A stretch of 64,000 nucleotides of DNA. Origin: Prosapia bicincta. Lineage: Eukaryota > Arthropoda > Insecta > Hemiptera > Cercopidae. Every line of letters begins with the position of its first letter. Position 1 is the first letter of the stretch. The stretch covers positions 8,402,501-8,466,500 of the forward strand of contig JBAIZL010000376.1 in assembly GCA_036971475.1 (NCBI GenBank). Direction: 5' to 3'. Below, piece after piece: positions 25,240-36,553 of the stretch. A program made the translations under genes and the position numbers. Below the pieces are notes generated by a model. That model saw only the letters and a program-made list of their open reading frames with translations. It was not told where the DNA came from and searched no databases.

Positions 25240-26000
25240 TAACTTTCACTGTCAAGAGGTTATTATTTGAAATGATGTTAAAAAGTAACACAACTGATTT
25301 CATTCTTACTGAGCAGAAATTTCGAAGATTTATTTGCCATATCTGGAAACTCTACCTTATGTATGTCAGACGGGATAATTACTGCTATTATATGATGATT
25401 TCTTGGACCGAATTACAGTTATTAAAGAATTTTCTAGGAATTAGTGTTTCTGTATTGAAAGATTTAGACCTAAAGTTTTCGTTTGCCAGAAAATAGTTGA
25501 AACTGAGTAGAAAAAAAATCTTTACACCCTTTGAAAAGCTTTATGAAGTGATGTATTATAATCGTCTGAATAAAAAATATTCACGAACACTCTGCCAACA
25601 ATAGTCTCAATAACTGTAGACTGACAAAGGAGTATGCTGTACCCATATCTCAGCAAATAAAACATGGATATCTATTGAATTAAGAAAATAGTGTCATTTA
25701 AATAATGTTATGTAAATGGTTAAAGAGAATAGTGATATAAATCTGAATTGTCCCAAGACTTTGCACAGCCAATTCTTCCTATTTTATCTAACCTCGGAAT
25801 GTTCCTGGTTGGTTTTCGTCAGGAAACATACAATTGTTATGACAGATTAAAAGATTTAGAATTGTCATTATTATTTTTTAGTTTCGTAGTAACTTGCAAC
25901 TCCTGTCCACGGATGTGCGATCGTATTACGGGTGTTATAGGATTGCCGATATAAATCTCAAAACATCCCAACTTTGGCTTAAGCATTGGATCTAGCCACA
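25240..26000 (+). repeat. Direct duplication, copy 2
   Basis: Counterpart of 23090-24440. Its frames at 25272-25496 (EQKFRRFICHIWKLYLMYV) and 25748-25954 (SQDFAQPILPILSNLGM, ending VIGLPI) are open, while copy 1 has stops at equivalent places. There are no clear starts or splice sites and the family is unknown. The PLE-type repeats at 24.7-25.06 kb sit between the two copies. Confidence 0.6.
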
Positions 26001-27780
26001 GATCGGCACAGCTGAGTTCTCCTTAGTAAGGAATCAAGCCTCAAACTTCATAAATTTCCAGTTTTATCCACTTACAGTAAGAACAAAGTTCCATTCATAT
26101 AGATAGTAAGGTCTTGGATAATCGCTTCTGGTCCACAAATTCCATTTCTATACAAATGTGTGTGTAATAAACCCACAGCTGAGACTAACCTGTCACTCAC
26201 GGCGTTTAAATCTCTTACAAATTAAAAATTAATTTTTAATTTTGTATATGTTATTATTTGCTACTGAAGAATCAAAATTTAGTAGTTTTTATACTCATTG
26301 TTGGTGTAAAGTAGCGTAACTTTGGACATCGAAGAGAGTGGTCGTGTGCGAGTGCGCTCCATTTAGGACAGCTCTTACAGCGTTTAAAATCGATAAGTTT
26401 ATTGAGACAATGGAGGGCTAAGGTCATTAGTGAAAACTCTGAGATTTAGCCGGGTTTGTTTTAAAACCCTTTTGGGGGAGGAAACTTTCTATAAGTGGTT
26501 TTTAACGAGACAGCAAGTGTCGTCGCGTCCTCTTGTGTAGTCATGGCAGAAAGGAAGTTAAAATTAAATTAGAATGAGGGCTTAAGAGATTAGGAACGAA
26601 CAGTGCTTCAAAAGTGTAACCAAACAGTGTAAAGTCTAGATTTCATGTGTTCAGTATATAAAACTTAGAAATTGAACAGAGGGCTGGAAGTATAATTTAA
26701 ACCAAGATAGACTAAGTTAGGGGGTTTATAAATTTGAAAAAAATTAAAGGCAGTGTAAAACTCAAATTTGAGGAACAGAACCAAAGTTTATAAAATAGTG
26801 AAAATGCCAAATATAATATGCATATATGTGGATCTTAAAATAATTATTCGTTTATAAAAGGGTTATTCATTTTTCATCTTTAGCTATAAGTTATGTTTGA
26901 TGAATTGGATTTGGTAAGATACAATTATTTTCATGATATTTAAAATAAAATTTAGTAGCATTTTAAGGTAGATAAGAAATAACTTTATAAGGCTTAGTGC
27001 TAATAATTATGAGTTAAAAATATCGGGGTTCTTTTTATTAAAGAAACCAAATGAAATTATTAAGAGGATTAAAAGATTTATTGCAAGTATTGTTTTAATT
27101 CAGTTATTTAAAAGCAAGCTTTTGAAAGTAAAATTTTCAAATTTGATTAACTCGAAGTACAGTAAATTTTGAACGGAACTTAAAATATTTGAATTGAAGA
27201 AAAATTTTAAAATATATTCTGAGAATTTAAATTAAACACCTAGAAATAATGAATTTTGATCTTAAAGTAAATATAAAATATCATACATTTTTGAACAAGA
27301 AGTAAGATAACGCGGTGATAAAAAAAATATTTGTTTACTAAAGAAGTTATACAACAGAAAGTTAAAGAAATGTTAGATAATTATCTACAGTTTTACAGAT
27401 ATAAAAATCTTTACATACTGTGCTGTAACGTAAATTAAATTTAAAACTATTAAAAACCGAAATTTTTACAAACTTGCAACACAACAGTGATTGTATTTCT
27501 ATAAACAAATCTCTTAGACGATCCTAAACCAAAATGTCAGTTAGCCAAATTCATCTTCAAATGAACTCATTATTTGGGAACGGATAACCTAAAGGTTAAA
27601 TCTCAGCGAGGTAGATTTTTAAATAAAGTCCAGTGAATGGTTCTCTGGTAGATTTTGGCGAGCACTGCATAGGGTTCTGGCCGCAGGCCGGACCGGCTAG
27701 TTTCACAATTAGCAGCTGTAGAAAGCGCCAATTAGCGCTAGGTGTATATATATATATATTGACTATATACAGGATCGGGA
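26000..27780. other. AT-rich stretch without a recognised gene
   Basis: There are two less AT-rich patches: 26330-26560 (GTCGTGTGCGAGTGCGCTCC and GTGTCGTCGCGTCC) and 27640-27740, which holds the near-palindromic CTGGCCGCAGGCCGG. Between them the sequence is A/T-rich with no long ORF. It could be a decayed retroelement end, but nothing is diagnostic. Confidence 0.4.
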
Positions 27781-27801
27781 ACTAGTATGTTGTTTTTAAA
27801 A

Positions 27802-27806
<5 letters not shown>

Positions 27807-27856
<50 letters not shown>
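27807..27856. repeat. (TA)n microsatellite
   Basis: A TA run next to the Penelope-like element end at 27.9 kb. PLE ends and TA arrays adjoin repeatedly in this window. Confidence 0.95.
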
Positions 27857-27861
<5 letters not shown>

Positions 27862-27926
27862 GTTTTCTTGTGTAATAATTTAAAACAACATAAGTTATTC
27901 AAATACAAACATATTATTTATTTATA

Positions 27927-27971
27927 TTCAAAGCTTTACTTTGGTAAAGAGTACCAACATCATCAGGAATG
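27927..27971 (-). ncRNA. Degenerate hammerhead-like motif at PLE end
   Basis: The minus strand has AUUC, CUGAUGA and stem II GUUGGU/ACCAAA, but the invariant GAAA reads GUAA, so it should not cleave. It lies just downstream of the PLE ORF remnants on the same strand, where PLE hammerheads are expected. Confidence 0.6.
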
Positions 27972-29350
27972 AAAAATACAATAATGTAAGATATAGGCCT
28001 AAAACTTCTGTTAAATTATAAATAGAATTTTTGCTAAATTTATACAAATTGCCAAGTTTATTTTGTTGCTGTAACATTATAGACATTGAATATAGTATCA
28101 AATTTAGAATGTATTTGAATTTGTTCTTTTATTAATTTGTTATTATTAGTGTATTTATATATTTCAAATGCTTCATATATATCCATTCTCAATCCTTCAT
28201 TAATTCCTTTTATAGGTTTCATATTTTCAATGTTTGAAAATAGGTGCTTATTATAAATACAATATTTTTCAAAATTTGATTTATATATTTCTGGATTTTT
28301 ATAAGCCTTCAAATGTTCTTTATATCATTCTTTAAATTTTTTCTTGGTTTGACCTATTACAGGTTTTATTACATTTTTCACATTATAATTTATATATTTG
28401 TTTTATGCACTTTTTTCTTGCATATGATTTGTTTTATTATTATTATTTATTATGTTTATTATTTTGTTATTAGTTTTGTATGCAATTTTTATATTTGTAT
28501 TTTTAAATAATTTGGTGATATATTTCATTTCATGGCCTCTAAATAAAAAAGAAGTCCATATTGTATTATTATTATTTTTGTAAATTAAATTAATATGTTG
28601 TTTATTAAAAATATTATAATTAAGTTTGTCAACTGTTTTCTTTTTATAACCGTTTTCTAATGCAGTTTGATAAATTATGTTTTTTTCTCTTATTTTATTT
28701 TCTTTATTCATGGGGATATGCATTCTATATAATAATTTATATAACACAGCTATTTTTTGATTATATGGGTGATTAGAATTATTTGGTATAATTTGGTTTG
28801 TTAAAGTTTGTTTACGGTATATCATATATCCAAATTTTTCATTTTTTTCTGATTATTGTTAAATCTAGAAAATTTATTTTACTATTTGCTTCAATTTCAT
28901 AAGTAAATTTGATTTTATTATAAATTTAATTCATTTTATCCAAAATATTTGTTAGATTTATATTATTATTGTTTGATATATACATTCCATCATATACATA
29001 TTGAACCCAATAACCATTTTTATCATATTTTATAGTTTCGTCTATTTTATTATCTAATTGTTGTATAAATATTTCAGATATTATATTTGATAATAGCGAG
29101 CCCATAGCAAGACCATCTTCTTGTTTATAAATTTTGTCATTGTATGAAAAATAATTTTGATTTGATATTATTTTGAGTGTATTTAAATTTTCTAAGGTTA
29201 TTTTTTATCTTTCTTGTGTTCTACTTTAGATTTTATAGTTTCAAGAGTTTTTTTATATAACGAGAGTAATAAATTTAAAAATATTATTATATTTATTTAC
29301 CACTGAAACTAATCTGTATTGAATTTTTGAAGGATTTATTTCTTATTGTC
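27927..29350 (-). mobile_element. Penelope-like retroelement, decayed
   Basis: Minus-strand pieces, 5' to 3', are: an RT core at about 29350-28870 with EDGLAMGSLLSNIISEIF (the GxAMGSPLSP motif with P changed to L), then a YVYDGM where YVDD is expected. A connector/tail at 28825-28403 contains ENGYKKKTVDKLNYN and RGHEMKYITKLF. A C-terminal segment at 28312-28058 contains IYKSNFEKYCIYNKHLF and EAFEIYK. The GIY-YIG endonuclease stretch between the last two segments is interrupted. Comparison with the better copy at 44.5 kb confirms the order. Frameshifts, stops and the mutated catalytic Asp make it inactive. Confidence 0.85.
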
Positions 29351-30159
<809 letters not shown>

Positions 30160-30160
<1 letters not shown>

Positions 30161-32030
30161 TTCCTGTTTTCAGTTGTGATTACGTCTTTACAAATCATTC
30201 TCTGACGATAGTTAACTTTATTCAGTATTGCCGTAACGCCATATTTACCCTTTGTGAAAGTTTATTACATGGAAATATAACTTAGAGAGTTCTACCTCTT
30301 TATTTAGGAAATAGATACAAACATACAAAACAGTAATGAGACATAATACTAAATAGCTTTAATACATAAGTACAAATCAATTACGTAAAACCAAAAGTAT
30401 ACTAAAGTATTTGATATAGAAAAAATAATATATACCAGTATAAAAAATATTATTCTCACTATATCTTTATAATATAGAAATAAAAAACTTGATGAAACTC
30501 TAACGATGTTTAGTCCCAGATGTTGTCGACCAGTGCAGGATGGGTATGCCTGATTCCTAGGCTCAGGTTCATGTGAGATTGTCAGTTTGGTTTTACGTGT
30601 TTTTACAATGTTGACGTGTCTCCTATATTAGTCCCAGGAGTTTCTGTAAGAGTAAAAGATTTCATTAAAGATTATGTATATGGTAGTTTACATTATGGAA
30701 ATTCGTTTATGTAGAACTATAATTTCTTTGTAGGCTATAATTTCAACAATATTAACGTAAAATTACTTATTTGGTCAGTCAATAATATTATTATAAATCA
30801 TAACCGTAAATAGCCTAAGTGATATGATTTTATTTTTAAAAAATGTTGTAAACTCTTAAAATATCTTAAGGCAAACGTCAAAATATAATCAGAATCTGCC
30901 ACAGCAAATATTTGAATGTGGAAATATATTAGCTGAACCTTTATAGTTCTTTTTACTTTTAGCTAAAATAAACATCACTTGTTTCTAAGGAAACTAATAT
31001 TAAAAAAACCAATTGTTAGGATTTAAAAACCAAGTCCTATTACCGGGAGAAAAACTTTGCTGTTAGAACCGGCCATACATTACACTTCAATATGCCGTGA
31101 GGTACTATGTCTATAGCCTATACTATACCTTCAATACAATATTATTCCACCGTTATGGCATTATTCCACCGTCGAACGAACAAACATTATCGTTGCAACA
31201 GATTCGTGAAGATTGTATTCTGGCGGAACTTAACACTGCCCGATGAGGTTATTTTACCGAACTGAAATTCTAATGCCCGACTATTGGAACAGAATATATA
31301 GTAACGTCAACTTTATGACAAGCCTTTTCGGTACTACTGACTATAGCTGCGCGAAAGTTTGAAATGCTAATTAGGAGTCAGTTTAAACAGGGATACATTT
31401 ACATACAGAAACTAGTAACACAGTCAACGTCAGAAAGGGAGATGGCAAATGGTGAGGGAGAGAAAAAAGTAACAAGCAACGTTAAAAATGACAATTAATC
31501 ATGGGAAAAGATCACCAAAATATAGAAATAAACATTTCTACAAAATAACTAAATATGATAATATAAATCAAAAGGGAATGGGAGACCTTACAAATAACAG
31601 AGATGGGACAAAATGAGAATATTGTTTAAAATGAGACATTTGTTTCAATGTCTTCACAAAAATAATTATTTATACATAATATATTCAGAATCTGTTGTAT
31701 CCGTCGTAGATAAATAACTCCTCTAATTCAGCAAGCAGCGCTGTTATTGACTTCCAAACCGACCCCTTTGTAACCTTTGTCCATTGTACATAGGTATTTC
31801 ATTTTTTAAATAAAACATTGTTTTTCTCGAACTCTTTCCTACAAAGTTATATAATTTTAACAATGCCAACTGTTCCATTGACTTTTAAAAGTAATGCCGA
31901 TTTCAAATTATACTTTATTAAATGAAGGAACAGAGCTGACATAAAAAGTAATGTTATATTTGGAGGTCATGCCTTGTAAAGTAAACCATTATAATAAACG
32001 GTGAACTCTATTTAGTAAATAAGCTACCAA
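30160..32030 (-). repeat. Duplicated unit family, copy C
   Basis: Blocks in the same order as copy B: 30180-30240 (CTCTGACGATAGTTAAC), poly(A)-signal region near 30300, terminal exon 30510-30643, GTTTCTAAGGAAACTAATATT at about 30985, the GTTGACGTTACTATATATTCT-like stretch and MTSLFGTTDY frame at about 31280-31340, and 31700-32030 matching 5940-6300. Confidence 0.7.
30510..30643 (-). pseudogene. Terminal-exon block of the duplicated unit, copy C
   Basis: It follows a minus-strand CTTACAG acceptor (30644-30647). The KLLRLT-type frame becomes KLLGLI and stops at once, and the ETPGTNIGDTSTL frame also stops. The most eroded copy. Confidence 0.4.
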
Positions 32031-32186
32031 AATTAAATATAATCTATAATAGAATAAAAAACTTAGAAATAAACTGGGATTGAAGTGAAGAAATAAGATA
32101 TTATGAGTGAGTAAACAAACGACATTATATCCGATGCATTCATACTTATAATAAAATATACGATATTTGTAAATATATATATATAT

Positions 32187-32187
32187 G

Positions 32188-32255
<68 letters not shown>
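32187..32255. repeat. (TA)n microsatellite
   Basis: A TA run within otherwise AT-rich intergenic sequence (32030-32500). Confidence 0.97.
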
Positions 32256-32262
<7 letters not shown>

Positions 32263-32508
32263 GCATATATATACTTAATATTATTTATTGAATTGCACTC
32301 GGATGTAAAATATTTAATGTTTCTTTCCCTGGTGGCTACACAAATGTATAAGATGCTTATTTAACGGTTTCACTAGCTACATACAATGAAATGTCTTCGG
32401 GTGAGATAAAATAGAAAATTATATTATATAGTCGGGAATCTGTTTTGCTAAGACCTAGCGCCATTTTATAGGTTATTATTTTTCTGCTACAATAATATTA
32501 ATTGGGAG

Positions 32509-32537
32509 GTCACACACACACACACACACACACACAC

Positions 32538-32614
<77 letters not shown>
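32509..32614. repeat. (CA)n microsatellite, target of the gypsy insertion
   Basis: A CA array ending exactly at the first base of the 5' LTR. CA repeats resume directly after the 3' LTR (43369 onward), so the element split a CA array. Confidence 0.95.
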
Positions 32615-32618
<4 letters not shown>

Positions 32619-34630
32619 GCGGCCAGAATGTCCGATGCAAAGAATCTGGGTAATTGTACAGAATACCAGAATCAAACCTAACCGGGTTAAATAATTGACT
32701 AAATTTATATATAAAAATTTTAAAACATTATAATAATAATAATATTAAAACTAGGGTAAATAATAGTAAAATGAAGAAAATTAGAAATAACTTTAGACTT
32801 AAAAACCATAAATTATAAGCAATAAGAAAAATTATCACTTCAAAGTTGATAGCCTAAATTATGTAAACAAAAAAAAGACGGTAATTGTGTAGTATAACAA
32901 ACTAGGCCTAGATGCCGGCTATTAAAATAATTGTACTTAAAAATAATCAGGAATAAAGAATGTAAATTAAGATGTGAGGAAAGTAAATTAGGCCTAGCTA
33001 GGGAAAATAGTATTTATGTAAAAGTAAAGATTAAATGTTAAAGTGTAATAGCCTAAGAAATTAGGTTATAATAGAAGAAGTCATATTTGATTTCGGAAAA
33101 ATCCGCTTAGGGCATTGATTATAAATCTTGTCACTACGAAACGAAAGCGCTACAGTCGAACTGTGGATTAAGAATGTTAAAAAGTTAATTAAATTAAATG
33201 AGAAGAAATAAAGTCAAATATGTTATTAAATAAAAGGTAAAAATGCAAAGGACACATCAGAATACAGAAACGCCTTTTATAAAAAGGGAAACTAATCTTA
33301 GTTCAGAATTTCCGAACAAACAAAGTCAATTGCCATGGCAACGGCTTTCTGATTGGTCAGAAGTTGAAAAATGGATACTGGGACGTGGGAAGTTTGAAAT
33401 TGGAGAAGGAGGCCTCACAAAACGACGCTATCCAAGATCAGAATGCATTAGGCTCTCAAAGCGAGCAGACGTGTTTTTGTACCATGAGATCAGGACAAGA
33501 AAAAATGTGCTAAAAACAGAGTAAAAAGTGCTACGATTTGATCAGGGGAAGGAAGATATATATGAGCAAGGGCTCATATATACCCAGAACAAAATTTCGA
33601 CCACCAAAATGCAAAATTAAAGAAAATAAGAAGATTAACCGAAATTATGGAGAGACGCCTACCTACCAAGACCCTTGGAGCTGTAACAGGACCGACAGAT
33701 GACAACATTAATGAAGATAAAAAGATTTCTACAGTACAAGGTTATATAATCAAATTAATTATTCTTTTTTAAATAACATTTTACTTCAAATTATATTAAG
33801 TTAATTTCAAAATTAAATAAGATGGGAATAACCTAAGGGACTGATTAGTCAACTCTCTTAGGTTACCCAAATTTAAGTAATAAAGATTCAAAATTGACTT
33901 TCCATTCCCATCGCTGTGGGAATGTATGGATTAAGTATAAAGATGTATATCTTATATGGCTTTTTCTAAGTGAATTTCTAATGAATAACTTCCAAAGAAG
34001 TTAATTGTTCAAGGCCTAGCCTAAAGGCATTACATAGTAATATTAAGTGTTTGAAAAAGAATCAGATTTTAAAATATGTTAAATTTAACTCTACTAATCA
34101 AAATTATATACAAAATTAATTATGGTAACTTTGATAATTTAAATTATATGTAAAATTAATGATAATAAGAAAATTTAAAAACAGAAGGAGATAATAATGT
34201 TTAGTTAAATGGCAAGTTGTATGAAATTTTGAAAAAATAATTAGTCAAGAAAATCCTGTGAAATTAAATAAAAACAATAATAATTAATTTGAACCTTGGA
34301 ACAAATAAATAAAAATGTATATTTTCCAATTAGCTGTGTTTTCATTCTAGATAAGATAAGTTCACTAGGTATCCAGGTATAGTCTTTAAATCACAAGTGT
34401 CTCTCAAAGATTCCACTACCCGAAAAGGAGCTTGAACAGGGCTTATCGGAGGCTAATTGGTTTTATCAAAAATTCAGGGGTTGGTTCCTCTGAGAGGTTT
34501 ATTCCTTGAGGCACAGGTCTATGAAATTAGGTTCGTAGTCAATGGATAAACCATTACTTTCTTACTGACTTAGCAATTGAGGAAGAGAAATAAACAACGG
34601 CAAAGGTTATAAAAAGTAAGTCGGTAAGAA
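32615..34630 (+). repeat. 5' LTR (2016 bp)
   Basis: Starts TGCAGCGGCCAGAATGTCC and ends AAGTCGGTAAGAA, matching 41353-43368 with equal length. Differences seen by eye are near 32847, 33020, 33141, 33360, 33537, 33631, 33722, 33753, 33801 and 34607. The shared end is AA rather than the usual CA. AATAAATAAAAATG near 34306 is a plausible poly(A) signal. At about 2 kb it is unusually long for this group. Confidence 0.96.
33243..33524 (+). CDS. LTR-encoded 93-aa ORF (5' copy)
   Basis: An ATG-initiated frame, MQRTHQNTETPFIKRE..., that is basic and hydrophilic, with 28 or so Lys/Arg residues by eye and no hydrophobic segment. The same frame is kept in the 3' LTR with one amino-acid difference (Glu/Lys near residue 41). 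Because the LTRs are nearly identical, conservation between them says little about selection. It could be a leader ORF, a small accessory protein or chance. I do not recognise a family. Confidence 0.35.
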   Translation: MQRTHQNTETPFIKRETNLSSEFPNKQSQLPWQRLSDWSEVEKWILGRGKFEIGEGGLTKRRYPRSECIRLSKRADVFLYHEIRTRKNVLKTE

Positions 34631-34635
34631 AAGTA

Positions 34636-34653
34636 TGGCGCCCAACGTTAGAG
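34636..34653 (+). other. Primer-binding site, tRNA-Lys type
   Basis: TGGCGCCCAACGT begins five bases after the LTR end. It is complementary to the 3' end of arthropod tRNA-Lys(CUU) including CCA, as used by Drosophila gypsy; the match fades after about 13 nt. Confidence 0.85.
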
Positions 34654-35128
34654 GCTCGATGCTTACATTGTAACATCGGGTCAACATCAAATAGAGACAG
34701 ATTTAAATCGACTAAGGAGCCTAGTGAAACAAAATTAATTAAATAGAAATCAATTAAAATTGTAAAAAATAATAGGAATCATAAAATGAAAACCAAAGAA
34801 GTTCTTTAAATTAAATAAGAGTTAATTATAATAAAAATGAAATTAAAAAGAACTTAGAATAAATAATAATAATTAAAAGGAAATAATTAAGTAAAATAAA
34901 ATTCAGTAGGCGTCGGTAGGGCATAATATAAATAATAATGTTAGTTATTAATGAAAGTAAATAGAATACATAGGCGTTAGATAGACAAGGTCAAGGGAAC
35001 ACTGAACCGGATCACATCGAGCACAATTCTAAATGAATATTTAATTAAATACTCAGTATATAGTAAAAATATAGAAGTAGGAGAAGTTAGTAAGGGAATA
35101 AAAGGATAGTTAAATACGAGACTTTAAG

Positions 35129-36553
35129 ATGGCGACAAGACAGAGAAAAGACACAGAACCATCTGAAATGATGGAGTTTTTTAAAAAAATGATGGAGGAA
35201 CAAAAACAGGAGAGATTAAAAGAGATGGAGGAACAAAAACAGGAAAGATTAAAAGAGATGGAAGAACAGAAACAAGGGAGAATAAAGGAACAAGAAGAAT
35301 TAGTAAAAAAGATAGAGGAACAAAAACAGGAAAGATTAAAAGAGATGGAGGAACAGAAACAAGGGAGAATAAAGGAACAAGAAGAATTAGTAAAAATGAT
35401 AGAGGAACAAAGAAAGAAAGAAAGAGAGGAGGAAATAGTAGAAAGAAAGAATGAAAGAGAGGAGGATAAACAAGAAATTAAGAATCTTTGGGAAATCATG
35501 AATAAGAGGATAGAGGAAATAAATGAAGGAATTACAAGAAAGAATGAGGAAATGGGAAATAAAATCCAAGAAACTATAGAAAAGATGTATAACTTAGAGG
35601 TAACAGTCAGTGAAAATAAACAGACTGTAGAAACAGTTAAGGGAGAAGTCAAAAAAGTAGAAAGAAGGGTACAAGTAGTTGAGAATAAGATAAAGAATAT
35701 GGGAGAAGGGATAAATATAGCTACTTTGTTTAAATCAAGGATGTTTGAGATGCGTGATAATGGAGACGAAAGCAAGAAGGAATTCTACGGTAGGGAAGAT
35801 GAAGACCCTATTGATTTCATTAAACACCTAGAAGGTATAATGTCCGAAATTGATCCTGACATGGAGGAAGGACAAAAAAGGAAAATAATGGAGAGACATC
35901 ATAAAGGACCAGCACAAGAATGGTGGTTGGCCATGAATATGGAGGAGGAAAATTATGATGAAGTTAAGGAGAGATTCTTTAGCCACTTTTGGGGATCTCA
36001 TGCACAAGAGAGAATTCGAGGAAGAATCGAAAATGGAAAATATGAATACCATCGAGGCACAAACAACATGGTAAATTATTTCTTAAAAATGGTGAACACG
36101 GCGAGACACCTAACCCCGCCATACAATCAGGCGGAGGTAATTATGAAGATTATGAAGCATTATGGGAACAGAATGTATATAGGATGTTCCGGGATGGCGG
36201 CTACCGACATAGAGGAGGCGGTAAAATACATCCGAAGGAACATGGAGCAGGAGGCTACCAGGAACCGGACTCAGCCTAGGACTGAGGAACGGGAACCTGA
36301 AAGGAGAGGGTTTACACACCAAACGAGAAACCCCGGATACAAGGGAAATTGGAGGCAAGAGCCTTACCCGGTAGAAGGGAGAGGAAACTGGAGACAGGGG
36401 CCCTACCAAAGAGAGGGACCAAGAAATAGGCCGCAAAATCAGTGGCAACAACAAAGGCCAGAGTACAGGCCACAAAACCAAACGGAAGAAGGCCCACAGA
36501 CAAAAGAAAAGAGACCACAAAATCCAGGGCCAAGTGGTCAATCAAAAAACTAA
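35129..36553 (+). CDS. gag: Gag polyprotein
   Basis: A 474-residue Gag. Residues about 15-200 are a long coiled coil with an internal tandem repeat (EEQKQERLKEM and EEQKQGRIKEQEELVK units, repeated at DNA level). A capsid-like region follows from about residue 219 (FYGREDEDPIDFIKHLEGIM, then GPAQEWWLAM), resembling the Ty3/gypsy retrotransposon Gag domain. The C terminus (about 370-474) is Arg/Gln/Pro-rich with repeated NWRQxPY and no CCHC zinc knuckle, so RNA binding probably relies on basic residues. The ATG at 35129 is the first in a leader of about 475 nt after the PBS. The frame ends in TAA directly after a slippery heptamer. Intact, with no internal stop. Confidence 0.93.
   Translation: MATRQRKDTEPSEMMEFFKKMMEEQKQERLKEMEEQKQERLKEMEEQKQGRIKEQEELVKKIEEQKQERLKEMEEQKQGRIKEQEELVKMIEEQRKKEREEEIVERKNEREEDKQEIKNLWEIMNKRIEEINEGITRKNEEMGNKIQETIEKMYNLEVTVSENKQTVETVKGEVKKVERRVQVVENKIKNMGEGINIATLFKSRMFEMRDNGDESKKEFYGREDEDPIDFIKHLEGIMSEIDPDMEEGQKRKIMERHHKGPAQEWWLAMNMEEENYDEVKERFFSHFWGSHAQERIRGRIENGKYEYHRGTNNMVNYFLKMVNTARHLTPPYNQAEVIMKIMKHYGNRMYIGCSGMAATDIEEAVKYIRRNMEQEATRNRTQPRTEEREPERRGFTHQTRNPGYKGNWRQEPYPVEGRGNWRQGPYQREGPRNRPQNQWQQQRPEYRPQNQTEEGPQTKEKRPQNPGPSGQSKN
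36544..36550 (+). promoter_or_regulatory. -1 ribosomal frameshift heptamer A AAA AAC
   Basis: In the gag frame the bases read tcA AAA AAC TAA: the X XXY YYZ form of a -1 slippery site, with the gag stop codon immediately 3'. Gag lies in the frame of 35129 and Pol one base back (-1), exactly the shift this site gives. Confidence 0.9.

Noticed and set aside
35110..35775. 221-codon minus-strand ORF opposite gag
   Set aside because: Antisense shadow of the repetitive Glu/Lys-rich gag coiled coil.
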